This document shows, in pieces, positions 41,457-50,533 of a stretch of 64,000 nucleotides of DNA. The position numbers and the translations under genes were made by a program. The notes below the pieces were generated by a model. That model searched no databases and was not told the origin of the DNA. It worked only from the letters and a program-made list of their open reading frames with translations. Source of the stretch: Desulfobacter sp. (GTDB taxonomy: Bacteria; Desulfobacterota; Desulfobacteria; Desulfobacterales; Desulfobacteraceae); NCBI GenBank assembly GCA_028768525.1, contig CP054837.1, positions 4,460,001 through 4,524,000 on the forward strand. The letters run 5' to 3'. How positions within the stretch are numbered: position 1 is the first letter of the stretch; the number at the start of each line of letters is the position of its first letter.

Positions 41457-43109
41457 ATGGGTCTTGAGCGTTCCTGGCACAAACAGTATCCGGCCGGTAT
41501 TCCTGCAGAGCTTGATTTCATTGATCTGACCATGCCGGAGTTCCTTTCCCGAAGCGTGGAGCGTTTTCCCGAACACGCCGCCCTGGACTACTTTGGGAAA
41601 AAAATAAGCTATACCCGCTTAGATCAGCTGGTCAACGCCTTTGCCCGGGCACTGACGGATCTTGGGATACAAAAAGGGGATACCGTGGGGATGCTTTTGC
41701 CCAATATTCCCCAAATCGTTATCGCCAACTACGCGGCTTGGCGAATCGGTGCGGTTACGTCCATGAACAATCCGCTTTATACGGAGCGGGAACTGGATCA
41801 TCAATTGAACCTGTCGGATTGCAAATTGCTGATCACCCTGGACCTGCTCCACGCCCGGGCCCTGAATCTCATGCAGACCACGCCTGTGGAAAAAGTTGTG
41901 GTCTGCCACATCAACAGCTATCTGCCCTTTCCCAAAAAGCAGCTTTTTCCCCTGGTTAAAAAAGATATGTACAAAAAAATAGCGTCGCGTACAGACACCT
42001 TTGAATTCACAGATCTGATCCGGACCGGCAGCAATGCCCCCATGGAGAATAAAGCCGAGCTTGATTCCGTGGGAACCCACCTTTACACAGGCGGTACCAC
42101 CGGGGTCAGCAAAGGTGCCCTGATCACCCACCGGAACATGAGTTACAACACCCAGCAATTGAGGAACTGGTTCCACGATCTCAAGGACGGCGAGGAAAGA
42201 GAATTGGCTGTTTTTCCATTTTTTCATTCAGCCGGTTTTACCGGTGTTCAGAATATGTGCATAATGAGCGGCTGGACAGATGTCCTGGTACCCCGCCCCG
42301 AACCCGCCGTAATCATCGACATATTGAAAAAATCAAAACCGACCCTGGTGCCGGGTGTGCCGACCATTTATGTGGGACTGCTGGCCGAGGACGCGTTCTT
42401 AAAAATGGATCTGAGTTTCATTAAGGGGTTTATCGCCGGGGCAGCCCCCCTTCCCACCGATGTGATTCAGCGCCTGAAAGATCTTACCGGCGGCAGCATG
42501 GTCAATGTATACGGCCTGACCGAAATGACGCCCATGGCCACAGCCTCTCCCTGGAAAGGATTGAATAAACCAGGGACAATAGGTGTTCCCCTGCCCAATA
42601 CCGATCTAAAACTGGTGGATCTGGATACTGCCACCCAAAGTGTTCCCGTTGGTGAGCCTGGAGAAATCTGTTTTAAAGGCCCCCAGGTCATGGCCGGCTA
42701 CCACAAAAGGCCCGATGAAACCGAAAATACCATGGTTGACGGCTGGCTCCATACCGGTGACATCGGTGTTATGGATGAAGATGGATTTCTCTCCATCGTT
42801 GACAGGAAAAAAGATATGATCGTGGCCAGCGGATACAATGTCTATCCCAATGAAATAGACGATCTTCTTTTTACGCATCCCAAGATTCTGGAAGCCGCCA
42901 CCATAGGTGTACCTGATGAATACAGGGGGGAGACTGTCAAGTCGTTTGTCGTGGTCAAACCGGGAGAAACCCTGACCGAGGATGAGGTCACGGTGTTCTG
43001 CAGGGAAAAGTTGGCGGCCTACAAGGTACCGAGACTGATCTCGTTTATCGATGAATTGCCCAAAAGTGCTGTGGGCAAAATTCTGCGCAAGGAGCTTCGA
43101 AATCTGTAA
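41457..43109 (+). CDS. long-chain fatty-acid-CoA ligase-like AMP-binding enzyme
   Basis: The 550-residue ANL-superfamily protein has YTGGTTGVSKGALITHRN (motif A, about 205-222), YGLTEMTPMATASP (about 350), GWLHTGDIGVMDEDGF (about 424) and DRKKDMIVASGYNVYPNEID (about 443), plus a final Lys in SAVGKILRKELR that forms the adenylate. It should activate a fatty or other carboxylic acid to its CoA thioester in the cytoplasm. Ribosome-binding site AGGAGGT. With FadL and the thioesterase it suits fatty-acid use. It could equally act on aromatic or dicarboxylic acids. Confidence 0.9.
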   Translation: MGLERSWHKQYPAGIPAELDFIDLTMPEFLSRSVERFPEHAALDYFGKKISYTRLDQLVNAFARALTDLGIQKGDTVGMLLPNIPQIVIANYAAWRIGAVTSMNNPLYTERELDHQLNLSDCKLLITLDLLHARALNLMQTTPVEKVVVCHINSYLPFPKKQLFPLVKKDMYKKIASRTDTFEFTDLIRTGSNAPMENKAELDSVGTHLYTGGTTGVSKGALITHRNMSYNTQQLRNWFHDLKDGEERELAVFPFFHSAGFTGVQNMCIMSGWTDVLVPRPEPAVIIDILKKSKPTLVPGVPTIYVGLLAEDAFLKMDLSFIKGFIAGAAPLPTDVIQRLKDLTGGSMVNVYGLTEMTPMATASPWKGLNKPGTIGVPLPNTDLKLVDLDTATQSVPVGEPGEICFKGPQVMAGYHKRPDETENTMVDGWLHTGDIGVMDEDGFLSIVDRKKDMIVASGYNVYPNEIDDLLFTHPKILEAATIGVPDEYRGETVKSFVVVKPGETLTEDEVTVFCREKLAAYKVPRLISFIDELPKSAVGKILRKELRNL

Positions 43110-43239
43110 AACCTTAAATCGGGTCATGGGTTGAGTTACAGGGCGGTTGCTGCAGGGAAGTCCAAAACACGGTCTTATCCGAGTCGTAATGCAATATACC
43201 CAGGGCAGTGCAGGGTAATACCGGCCCTGCCCTTTTATT

Positions 43240-43341
43240 TTTTACCCCATCCAGAACCTTGCGGACCATTTGAGCCAATTCATGCTTTATAACGGGTTTC
43301 ATCAAAACGCTTTTAATATGGAAGGCACGAAATTTGTTGAT
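43240..43341 (-). pseudogene. remnant of a receiver-domain C-terminus
   Basis: On the minus strand the frame NKFRAFHIKSVLMKPVIKHE, continuing LAQMVRKVLDG, has the shape of the last strand and helix of a response-regulator receiver (LMKP with the conserved Lys-Pro, then a helix ending VRKVLD). Upstream the frame meets a stop and the rest of the domain is missing. It abuts the first repeat copy, suggesting that the insertion of the AT-rich island cut off a hybrid kinase or regulator gene. Confidence 0.35.
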
Positions 43342-43463
43342 TCTCAGAAAATTATTTTTATCCGGTAGTAAATGTACTCTTAAAGAGGAAGGCCCAACAC
43401 CAATATATTGTGGGTGGGCATAAAATCCAAAAACTAAGCTTTAATAGACAAAAAGCTCTCACT
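43333..43463. repeat. diverged direct repeat, copy 1
   Basis: It starts TTTGTTGATTCTCAGAAAA and ends AATAGACAAAAAGCTCTCAC. A second copy in the same orientation lies at 44448-44560. They are most alike at the two ends. The middle contains an imperfect palindrome around CAATATATTG. Confidence 0.55.
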
Positions 43464-43464
43464 T

Positions 43465-44100
43465 TCAGGGTTGTGTGACTTCCTCTGATGTGGTTTGTTT
43501 CACTGAACCAATTTGGTTTTTTCCTTCAACCACAGTGTTTGACTGTTGCAGCCGATTTCCTTCAATGTCTTGAAACTTAAAAAAAACATCATAGGAAGCC
43601 ATTTTGCTAAAATCTAAGCTCTCCAAACTACATCTGGAATCAAATGCCATAGCTTTTTTGGTTCGGCCATTCACATTCTCAATGTAATCGAACTCAAGTT
43701 TGACTTCCTGTCCCACTTCTAAGCACAAAATGTTTTTGAAAACAAAATAACCTTTTTTATTCGGTGAAGGATCGTCAATTTTACTAATCTGTATATTGGC
43801 AGCATTTCCATTTCCAATATTTTTAAGGGTGATGTTATGAGCTACTTTATAAGGATCATCATCAAGTTCAATATTGTGGATAAGGGCAGGCATAATTGAT
43901 AAACGCCTTTGAGAAATTAATTCTTGAATTTGATCTAATGATAATTTGTTTTGATCTTTTGCTTCGTTCTGAAGATTATACGTAAATTTCGTGTAGATTC
44001 CCAAAACAACTAAAGTGATCCATAAAACAATAAATGTAAGCCACTCTACAAGGGCACCACCTTCAATCTCCAAAAGGTATTTAAATAGGTATAATTCCAT
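43465..44100 (-). CDS. single-span membrane protein of unknown function
   Basis: The 211-residue protein has a hydrophobic helix at about 18-40 (WLTFIVLWITLVVLGIY), a short coiled-coil segment, then a beta-rich domain with NITLKNIGNGNAANIQIS and a repeated-strand pattern that looks like an immunoglobulin-like or CARDB-like fold. I recognise no enzyme motif. AT-rich codon use marks it as foreign to the backbone. It is enclosed by two copies of a repeat and stands alone on the minus strand. Confidence 0.6.
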   Translation of the reverse strand: MELYLFKYLLEIEGGALVEWLTFIVLWITLVVLGIYTKFTYNLQNEAKDQNKLSLDQIQELISQRRLSIMPALIHNIELDDDPYKVAHNITLKNIGNGNAANIQISKIDDPSPNKKGYFVFKNILCLEVGQEVKLEFDYIENVNGRTKKAMAFDSRCSLESLDFSKMASYDVFFKFQDIEGNRLQQSNTVVEGKNQIGSVKQTTSEEVTQP

Positions 44101-44709
44101 AGCTCACTGTTTTTATAGTGCTTAATATTAAAAAGGGTCTCCTAAAAGTAGGTTGTTTTGAGAATGTTGAAATCTGTAGGTAGCCAGATTCAAGGATTGA
44201 TTGATGACAAATCTTTTAGGAATTTGAAAAAACGTATTGAATTTTAAACAAATCTAAATAGCTTGTAAATAAAAAATTGTATCTCAAAAGAATGAACCAA
44301 TAGCTAAAAATCGGATAAGTCATAGTATTAGTTTTCGTTTTTTCTCCCAAGTACCAGCCATAATATATGTTATACGGCCATGATTCAATCTTGTGGCCTA
44401 AAATCAAGAATATGCCCTGTTTAATTCTCTTTTTCGAAAGATGAAAAACAAGAATTTTTGTTGATTCTTAGAAAAGCAATTTTATCCAGTATTAGATGTC
44501 GCCTTACCCCAATATGTAGTGGTCGAGGGAATTTCTAAGAAAGCGTTTAATCATAGACAAAAGGCTCACTACACTACAGCTATTTCCTATGTACTACCAT
44601 TTGTGTCTCAGGAATTTTTACCTTGATTTTTTTAAGCCGAACTACAAAATCCATGAGCTTTGGTTGGGCTCTGTATTTTTTCGTTTTTTTCAGAAAAGCA
44701 TTGTTCGTT
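44101..44709. other. AT-rich non-coding stretch in the second island
   Basis: Short frames here (44216-44407 minus, 44589-44792 plus) lack ribosome-binding sites and family likeness, and I take them as chance. The second repeat copy lies at 44448-44560. The rest shows nothing recognisable. Confidence 0.5.
44448..44560. repeat. diverged direct repeat, copy 2
   Basis: It starts TTTGTTGATTCTTAGAAAA and ends AATCATAGACAAAAGGCTCAC, matching copy 1 at both ends with a more divergent, slightly shorter middle. The copies are 1115 bp apart and flank the membrane-protein gene. Confidence 0.55.
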
Positions 44710-45542
44710 TCAGAAATTTTTATTCGCTTTTTTCCCTTGGGTTAATACACCAGCGGTTGTCCTTCGGATACTTTTTTCATATTGATAGTTGAGGTATTCA
44801 ATCATATCAGCTTCATTTACTTTGTTTTTATCAAAATAATTTAACGAAAAATCTTTCCTGAGTGGCCTTGTATGTATTTTTTCAGGCTCTATATAACCTT
44901 CATCAAAACCCATTTCATCCAGATCGACCTTTGTTAATGCTTTTATTTTTCCATTTTCTAAATCCATTGTTAGGCCAATATCAGCAGGAAGAAAGGTGGT
45001 GTTTTCAAAAGCATCATCATATATTTTAGCCAATCTCACACGTTGGCCTTTCAATTCTTCACCAAACTCTGAAATAAAACACACATCAGGTTTAAGTACC
45101 TCATTTATTTTAATTAACCCAAGGCGCCCCAAATGATGTTTATAAAACACTGGACCGTCATAGTCGTCATTTTTATGATTCGCTTCATATCCCTTAAATC
45201 CGCCTAAGTGGGCAACCAGCAATTTATACTTTTTATTTCGATAAAGGTCTTTGAATTTCCCTTTATTTCCTATAATTTTATTGTATTCTAATTCGATTTT
45301 GTCATCCCAACCGGTATCCCCAGTATAGATCACGCAAAAATCATTTGCAGAAAACATGAATCCGATAGAGTCTCTATCAGAGATTAAGTCATCGTGTTTT
45401 GCAGGAATCGCTTTTATTCTAATACCGTTTATTTCAGCGTTCCAGTCTTTATCAATAGTATGAAGCTGATAATTCCGGTCTGAATGAAGTTCAAGCATGC
45501 CAATATATTTTTTATATGTGCTTTTTGTAATATATAGGTGAA
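44710..45542 (-). pseudogene. C-terminal part of an IS-interrupted TPR/metallo-beta-lactamase gene
   Basis: Read on the minus strand from the insertion point, this piece encodes ~275 residues: HLYITKSTYKKYIGMLELHS, then FCVIYTGDTGWDDKIE, LVAHLGGFKGYE, KHHLGRLGLIKINEVLKPDV and CFISEFGEELKGQR. These are the later metal-site elements (TGDTG, and His after a beta strand) of a metallo-beta-lactamase fold. It continues in frame from the N-terminal piece at 46949-48416 once the insertion sequence and one target copy are removed. A short out-of-context start at 45555 is an artefact of the insertion. Confidence 0.85.
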
Positions 45543-46948
45543 CACTGTTGTCCAAAAACGGAATTTAGGTAAAAAAATATTGTAGGAATTCTCCTTGCGA
45601 GATTATGGTTGTTGCGACCAAACAATAACCTGAGAATCCCAAACAAGGAGAATTCCGAAATGATGGTACGTCATGCGAGTCTGTTCAGTCAATTGGTAGC
45701 CTTTTTTAACCGTAATAAATTTATGAATCTGGTAGCGAAGAACAAAACAGAACGATATTCCAAGGGGTTCAAAAGCTGGGACCATTTTGTTGCTATGCTT
45801 TTCTGTCAAGTTGCCCAGGCAAAGAGCCTGAGGGAAATCAGTGGGGGCCTTGCCTGCTGCATGGGGAAACTGCGCCACCTCGGTGTATCCTCGGCGCCAA
45901 GTAAATCAACGTTGTCTTATGCTAATAAGAACCGCTCATGGCAGCTGTTTCAAGATCTTTTCTATGATACCTTTGAATTTTGTCGCAAACATTCACCTGG
46001 TGGTCACAAATTCAGGTTCAAAAACAAACTGCTTTCTTTGGACAGCACAACAATATCCTTGTGTCTCAGTCTTTTCCCCTGGGCAGAATTCCGTCGTACG
46101 AAAGGTGCCGTTAAACTTCATCTGCTACTGGATCATGATGGCTACCTGCCTTCCTATGCTTACATATCAAATGGCAAGAATCACGAATCCAAATATGCCA
46201 AAAGATTCCCGCTCGCACCAGGATCAATTATCACAATGGACCGTGGATATAACGATTACAGCCTGTTTGCTTCCTGGACAGCACAAGATGTATTTTTTGT
46301 GACCAGGCTGAAAACCAATGCAGCTTATGAGGTGTTATCAGAGCGTGAGCTACCTCTTCGGAGAAACATTCTCTCAGATGAAATGATCAAGTTTACCGGC
46401 CACAATGCCCGGAAAGCATGTCCATTCATATTGCGGAGAATCGTTGTTTGGGATGCGGATAACCAGCGGGAAATCATTTTGCTGACAAATCATTATAAAT
46501 TCGGAGCAACCACCATCTCGTCTATCTATAAGGATCGCTGGCAAATCGAATTGTTTTTCAAGGCCATAAAACAGAATCTGAGAATCAAGACCTTTGTCGG
46601 AACGAGTGAGAATGCCTTGTACACACAGATTTGGACAGCATTAATTGCCATGCTGCTGATCAAATTTCTACAACTCAAATCAAAATTTGGTTGGTCTTTA
46701 TCCAACTTGATCGCTTTTTTGAGATGGAACCTGTTCAGCTACAGGGATCTTTGGAAATGGCTCGATAAACCGTTTGAGACCGTGCCGACGACCCCACCGC
46801 CAGTACAGATGGAATTGCCTTTTAAAAGGTTCTGAAAATATAGGAAACGAAAATTGGGACCTGTTTTTTGAAATGCAAACCTGATGCGTGATTAAAAGGG
46901 TTTTTGATGACAAAAAATTCGGATTGCAATTTATTTTGGACAGTAATG
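45543..46948 (+). mobile_element. IS4-family insertion sequence
   Basis: The element is 1406 bp. The outer inverted ends are CACTGTTGTCCAAAA (left) and CATTACTGTCCAAAA (right, reverse complement), 15 bp with three mismatches. A perfect 9-bp target duplication ATAGGTGAA flanks it at 45534-45542 and 46949-46957. It carries one transposase gene. The perfect duplication and the in-frame continuity of the interrupted host gene show that it arrived recently. Confidence 0.9.
45660..46835 (+). CDS. IS4-family transposase
   Basis: The 391-residue protein starts at ATG 45660 after AAGGAG. The DDE catalytic core shows LLSLDSTTISL (first Asp), TMDRGYNDYSLF (second Asp) and the IS4 signature Y-x2-R-x3-E-x6-K in IYKDRWQIELFFKAIKQ. 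The N-terminal region (VRHASLFSQLV, GFKSWDHFVAMLFCQVAQAK, then SLREISGGL) is typical of the group with a DUF4372-like start. It appears intact and so potentially active. Confidence 0.93.
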   Translation: MMVRHASLFSQLVAFFNRNKFMNLVAKNKTERYSKGFKSWDHFVAMLFCQVAQAKSLREISGGLACCMGKLRHLGVSSAPSKSTLSYANKNRSWQLFQDLFYDTFEFCRKHSPGGHKFRFKNKLLSLDSTTISLCLSLFPWAEFRRTKGAVKLHLLLDHDGYLPSYAYISNGKNHESKYAKRFPLAPGSIITMDRGYNDYSLFASWTAQDVFFVTRLKTNAAYEVLSERELPLRRNILSDEMIKFTGHNARKACPFILRRIVVWDADNQREIILLTNHYKFGATTISSIYKDRWQIELFFKAIKQNLRIKTFVGTSENALYTQIWTALIAMLLIKFLQLKSKFGWSLSNLIAFLRWNLFSYRDLWKWLDKPFETVPTTPPPVQMELPFKRF

Positions 46949-48416
46949 ATAGGTGAATAACTTTTCTTCGATTAGATTTTAAAAACTCTTTTTTAACATC
47001 AACTTCCTTAACATCCTCATATCGAATTCCTTTTGCACGCGCCCAATTATCCCAAATTGTGTTTTCTTTTTGAACTTCAGCATTTCCCTTGATTTTATTG
47101 TTATATTTATGAAGAAGAGTAAGAATTGATTCCAGGTCTGATGTGTGATCATTATGCGCATGGGATATAAAAACTGCATCAATCTCCTTGAAAAAGTGTT
47201 TTCGGCCTTTAAAATTGTCAATGAAATTGAAACCGGGATCTACGACAATTCCCATCCCATTAATCTTGAGGAAGTATCCTCCGCCTTTGCTTATGTGATA
47301 ATTGTCAGCGATGATTGGTGTATAGGAATTCCACCTACGCAATACTTCAAAATAATTGTCGGGATTCTTTTCGAATGTTGGATTCTCATCAACAAATTTT
47401 AGAAAAATATCTTTATTTTGGTTTGATTTCGCTTCAATTTTTTGTTTTTGTGTTTCATATATTATTTTTGACGTTCGATCTGAACCAGTTTCTATTTTCT
47501 TTTGCGATTGAATTTTTTCTTTCGCTGCTTTAATTTTTTTTAAGCAATAAGATATCCAGTACTCTCTCTTTTCTGACTCAAATAGGGTTAAGGCTTTACT
47601 ATAAGCTTCGATAGCTTCATTATATTTTTTTTGCCGATTATAAATATTTCCAAGGCCATTCCATATAGCAGGGGATTCTGTGCCAAATTTCATGGCTTTT
47701 TCATATGCTTTGATGGCTTCCTCATAGTTCTCTTGTCTGGCATACGTATTTCCAAGGCCTATCCAAGTGGGTGAAAATTCATTATCAATTTTTTTACTTT
47801 TTTTATAAGCTTTGATTGCTTTCTCATATTTTTGTTTTTGACTATAAATATTTCCAATGGCAGTCCAAGCAAAGGCCAGTTTATCATCAATTTCTAAACT
47901 TTTTTTATAAGCTCCGATAGCTTCCTCTGTTTTCATTAAGCCAAGATACGTATTCCCTAAATTCATCCAAGGGATCGCATATTCGTTATCTATTTCAATG
48001 CATTTTTTATAGGATTTGATGGCCTGTTCATATTGCCTCTGACTTTCGTAAACTCCACCAAGGCCATTCCAGGGAAATGAAAAGTTCGCATCAATTTCTA
48101 AGCTTGTTTTATAAGCTTTGATGGCGTCTTCATATTTTTCTTGATTGCTGTAGCTATTCCCAAGGCCATTCCAGGCAAAAGCAAAATTTTTATCAATTTT
48201 TATACTCTTTTTAAATAATTCTTCTGCTTTTAAATGGTCCTCTTTTAGCAATGCAAGGTACCCTTTACTCCAATATTCATACTTAGCAAGACCATTGTCT
48301 TTACTTAATTTAAGCAGATTTTTAAAAAAAAGAATTCTCTCTTTAACAATGGTAACTGTTAATGATTCTCTCAAATATTTATCTCGAATGATTTTAATGG
48401 CGTCTTCTTTATTCAA
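46949..48416 (-). pseudogene. N-terminal part of an IS-interrupted TPR/metallo-beta-lactamase gene
   Basis: The first ~489 residues of the host gene. Residues ~45-305 are seven or so tetratricopeptide repeats with the rhythm FAWNGLGNSYSNQEKYEDAI. A linker follows, then the metallo-beta-lactamase entry: GGGYFLKINGMGIVVDPGFN and VFISHAHNDHTSDLE (about 430-445), which supplies the HxHxDH zinc site. With the downstream piece the uninterrupted gene would encode 763 residues. TPR plus hydrolase suggests a regulated nuclease or ring hydrolase; the function is unknown. The coding DNA is AT-rich, so the gene was itself acquired before the insertion. Confidence 0.85.
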
Positions 48417-49077
48417 AGTGATTCCTCCTCCACCAAAAATTTTAAGAATTTTTCAATAAGGTTTGTAACTACTATTTATATTTATTCCGACTGCTAATGA
48501 GGTGTCCCGGCCCCGTCTGAATAATTTGGCGAGCAGTTCCGTATAGCCAATCATGAATACTCGATAGATGTACAAAGGTGAAATAACTATGAGATTTGAT
48601 CAAGAGTTTTTAAAACAAATTAATAGAATCGTTTCCATTAGGGAAAAGCACAATAAATAAGAATGCGAATTTAAACGGCCAGCGGCCAAATATTTTATTA
48701 GGGTATATCGCCCAATGTACAATTATTCTAAAGATATCTTTAAGCGTGTTAGTTCACATTACACAAAACAACATATAAAAACAATTGTTCTATAGAAATG
48801 AAGTAAAACAAAACCCCGCAATAATGGTATTATCTGCCACTTTTTCTTCTGACTTCTAAACCCAATATATCGAATGTGGCCATATTCTGAGCCACCGGTT
48901 AAGAATCAAGATTATTCCCCGTTCAAGGCCGGTGCTTAGGTGCTCCTGTCCCTTCTTTTATTTCGATTCTCAAATGTGTTAACCCTGCGCACTTCCGGCC
49001 CGGCAATCCCTTTCTTTTTTTTCCCGCCAATGGTATCAAAGGGCGGTTTGAAAATTTAACTCAGGAGGCTTGAGACA
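48417..49077. other. AT-rich intergenic region with one possible micro-gene
   Basis: No standard gene is seen in these 661 bp. A 23-codon frame at 48589-48660 (plus; MRFDQEFLKQINRIVSIREK) has AAGGTG eight bases before its ATG and could be a micro-gene or the start of a decayed one. The right end returns to GC-rich backbone and gives GGAGG before the efpL start. Confidence 0.45.
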
Positions 49078-49644
49078 ATGCCGAGAGCATGTGATTTGAA
49101 AAAAGGGCAGGTGGTGGAGATCAACAACGACGCCTACCTGGTAAAACATATTGATGTGAGAACCCCCTCCGCCCGGGGCGCGGTGACCCTGTACAAAGTC
49201 AGGTTCAGCAATATCAAAACCAAACAGAAATACGAGGAAAGCTATAAGGGGAATGACCTGCTTGAAGAGGTTGACCTCCAGCGGAAGCCGGTGCAGTATC
49301 TTTACCCGGACGGGGATTTTCACGTATTCATGGACAGCGTGGAGTATGGCCAGTATATGGTGGCGGCCGATGCCATTGAAGATGAACTGGTCTGGCTCAC
49401 CGACGGGATGGAGGACCTTGTCGGCCTGATCATCGAGGAGAACATGGTGGCCATTGAAATCCCGGCGGCCCTGGTGTTCGAGATCACACAAACCGCCCCG
49501 GCCATCAAGGGGGCCAGCGCCACGGCCAGGACCAAACCCGCCACCCTCTCCAACGGGGTGGAGATCCAGGTGCCCGAATACCTGGAAACCGGCGAAATGG
49601 TCAAGGTTAACACTGAAACCAGAAAGTTCATGTCCCGGGCCTGA
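49078..49644 (+). CDS. efpL: elongation factor P-like protein EfpL (YeiP)
   Basis: The 188-residue protein matches YeiP in length. MPRACDLKKGQVVEINND begins the KOW-like first domain; the loop SARGAVTLYKVRF has Arg at the tip instead of the Lys that is modified in EF-P. The C-terminal OB domain ends TAPAIKGASATARTKPATLS and IQVPEYLETGEMVKVNTETR, near-identical in form to EfpL. It should relieve ribosome stalling at difficult motifs. Ribosome-binding site AGGAGG. Transcribed alone; it ends with a hairpin at 49661-49700. Confidence 0.93.
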   Translation: MPRACDLKKGQVVEINNDAYLVKHIDVRTPSARGAVTLYKVRFSNIKTKQKYEESYKGNDLLEEVDLQRKPVQYLYPDGDFHVFMDSVEYGQYMVAADAIEDELVWLTDGMEDLVGLIIEENMVAIEIPAALVFEITQTAPAIKGASATARTKPATLSNGVEIQVPEYLETGEMVKVNTETRKFMSRA

Positions 49645-49660
49645 TGGGCCCTCTGTCTCC

Positions 49661-49700
49661 CTGCGGCCTTTTTTACGGCGGTGATGCCGGAAGGCCGCAG
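49661..49700 (+). terminator. hairpin after efpL
   Basis: CTGCGGCCTT (49661-49670) pairs perfectly with AAGGCCGCAG (49691-49700), with an inner CGGC/GCCG stem. No T run follows, so termination is only possible, not shown. Confidence 0.4.
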
Positions 49701-49840
49701 CATTTCCGGGGTACCTGTTCAGGGCCTCGGTACCTCGCCTGATTTCGCCCCTTAAATAAAAAATCGTCTTTTTTTTACGAATTTTATATTCTTCGTAACC
49801 TGTGTCTGCCGGGGGATTCAGTTGTTTTTTTGTCAATATC

Positions 49841-49907
49841 TATAGTTATTATAGATATTTCATTTATTATAAGTGATTGACAATGGAGAAAAAATATAAT
49901 AACTATA
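49841..49907. promoter_or_regulatory. 13-bp perfect inverted repeat around the promoter of the HTH-receiver gene
   Basis: TATAGTTATTATA (49841-49853) and TATAATAACTATA (49895-49907) are exact inverted copies 41 bp apart. Between them lies TTGACA (49877-49882); the best -10-like sequence, ACTATA, is inside the right arm at 19-bp spacing. This is the only clear control region for the downstream reductase cluster. Confidence 0.55.
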
Positions 49908-49946
49908 AAAATTGAAATCCCATACATGCATAAAAAAGGAGGCATT

Positions 49947-50519
49947 ATGGAAGACACCTTGACTGTATTTACGGCAAGCAAGTACTGCAATGTTTCGTCG
50001 AAAACCATCATCAATTGGGTGGAGGCCGGCCATATCAAGGCCTATAAAACAGTGGGGGGGCACCGCCGCATCCAGCGGGAGGACCTGGAGGCCTTCATGC
50101 GAAAGCAGGGCATACCCATTCCCGACGAAAAGGACGATTCCGCCAGGAAGAAAATACTGGTGGTGGACGACGACCTCATCATTGTGGAGTCCATTGTCCA
50201 GGCCCTGGAGGAGGATGAATACGACTACGAGGTGATTTCCGCCTCCGACGGATTCGAGGCCGGCCTCCAGGTCAATCACTTCAATCCGGACCTGATGATT
50301 CTGGATATCATGATGCCGGACATCAAGGGATACGAGGTTTGCAAAAAGATTAAATCCAACGAAAAGACAAGGGATACAAAGATTATCGTTCTTTCTGCTT
50401 ACCTGGACGACGAAAAATTCGCCAGGATGAAGGAGAACGGGGCCGATGTCTGCTTTTCCAAACCCCTGCCGCTTCCCCAGCTTAAAGACGAAGTGGCTAA
50501 ACTGCTTGGATTAAAATAA
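49947..50519 (+). CDS. excisionase-type HTH regulator with C-terminal receiver domain
   Basis: From ATG 49947 (AAGGAGG upstream) the 190-residue protein has a MerR/BldC-like helix-turn-helix first (about 1-52; TASKYCNVSSKTIINWVEAG, YKTVGGHRRIQREDLEAFM), then a receiver (about 68-190) with pocket DDD in ILVVDDDLIIV, acceptor D120 (LDIMMPDIKG), S in IVLSAYLDDE and K in CFSKPLPLPQ. The DNA-binding domain precedes the receiver, the reverse of the usual order. It lies 14 bp before the methylene-H4folate reductase-like gene and is probably the local regulator of the whole cluster. Confidence 0.85.
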   Translation: MEDTLTVFTASKYCNVSSKTIINWVEAGHIKAYKTVGGHRRIQREDLEAFMRKQGIPIPDEKDDSARKKILVVDDDLIIVESIVQALEEDEYDYEVISASDGFEAGLQVNHFNPDLMILDIMMPDIKGYEVCKKIKSNEKTRDTKIIVLSAYLDDEKFARMKENGADVCFSKPLPLPQLKDEVAKLLGLK

Positions 50520-50533
50520 AAAGGAGGCAGATC

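Noticed and set aside
45555..46698. Two independent genes either side of the transposase (281-codon frame ending at 44710 and 572-codon frame starting at 48416)
   Set aside because: The first begins, and the second ends, inside the insertion sequence; without it they join in frame as one gene.
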